A stretch of 5,525 bases of DNA from NCBI GenBank assembly GCA_044370375.1, contig JBILVQ010000201.1:1-5525 (forward strand), read 5' to 3'. This document shows, one piece after another, positions 5,470 to 5,525 of the stretch; within the stretch, counting starts at the first letter, position 1; every line of letters begins with the position of its first letter. A model generated the notes under the pieces. That model had not been told where the DNA came from and made no database searches. It saw only the letters and a list, made by a program, of their open reading frames with translations. The DNA comes from JBILVQ01 sp044370375. Lineage in GTDB: Bacteria; Bacteroidota; Bacteroidia; UBA4408. The position numbers and the translations under genes are program-made.

Positions 5470-5525
5470 CTAAATCAACTGATGATCTCTTAAATACTCT
5501 GCAATTTGCACTGCGTTGGTGGCGG
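5470..5525 (-). CDS. C-terminal end of a convergent gene (partial)
   Basis: On the minus strand the last 17 codons read ATNAVQIAEYLRDHQLI and end at TAG (plus 5470-5472). The start lies beyond the right edge. The mixed, helix-like composition (AVQIAEYLRDH) and relatively G+C-rich codons look like genuine coding sequence. The stop is only six bases from the stop of the secreted-protein gene on the other strand, so the genes converge tail to tail with no room for a separate terminator between them. Seventeen residues are too few to name the product. Confidence 0.6.
   Translation of the reverse strand, partial: ATNAVQIAEYLRDHQLI

Noticed and set aside
1..5525. tRNA, rRNA or insertion-sequence content
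   Set aside because: No cloverleaf, rRNA signature, transposase motif or terminal inverted repeats were seen on either strand.

Overview
The window looks like chromosomal DNA from a member of the phylum Bacteroidota. The strongest sign is the 3253-5463 protein: it ends in a type A sorting domain of the type IX secretion system (T9SS), a system essentially confined to that phylum. Supporting signs are AT-rich, A-tract-laden intergenic DNA, start codons without Shine-Dalgarno sequences, and several Sec/lipoprotein leaders. Genus cannot be read from the sequence.

Left half, minus strand: a two-gene unit. Transcription runs from a small lipoprotein (1395-1769) into a 400-residue membrane protein (180-1382) after a 12-base gap. 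The 400-residue protein is the most unusual item here: signal peptide, extracytoplasmic domain, one transmembrane helix, then a cytoplasmic PD-(D/E)XK nuclease-like domain with the D...ExK catalytic signature visible. Downstream of it, at the left edge, a minus-strand frame may be the start of another gene or a decayed remnant (1-66).

Middle, 1747-2324: no intact gene. On the minus strand, 1747-2210 reads as a coding sequence broken by at least one frameshift and probably by later lesions; it is best described as a pseudogene or an assembly-damaged small gene. The remainder (2211-2324) is a very AT-rich divergent control region with T9 and A10 tracts.

Right half, plus strand: a 302-residue lipoprotein with a C-terminal beta-barrel-like segment (2325-3233) is followed after 19 bases by a large secreted T9SS protein (3253-5463). 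The latter has seven DFDPG-type repeats of about 65 residues (probably a beta-propeller), an Ig-like domain, a PKD-like domain and a T9SS tail. These two may be co-transcribed. G+C rises from roughly 30% in the nuclease gene to mid-40s% in the repeat region of the secreted protein, so the halves may have different histories. At the right edge the last 17 codons of a convergent minus-strand gene are visible (5470-5525).

Functions are domain-level only. No characterised gene name can be assigned to any of these proteins from sequence reading alone.
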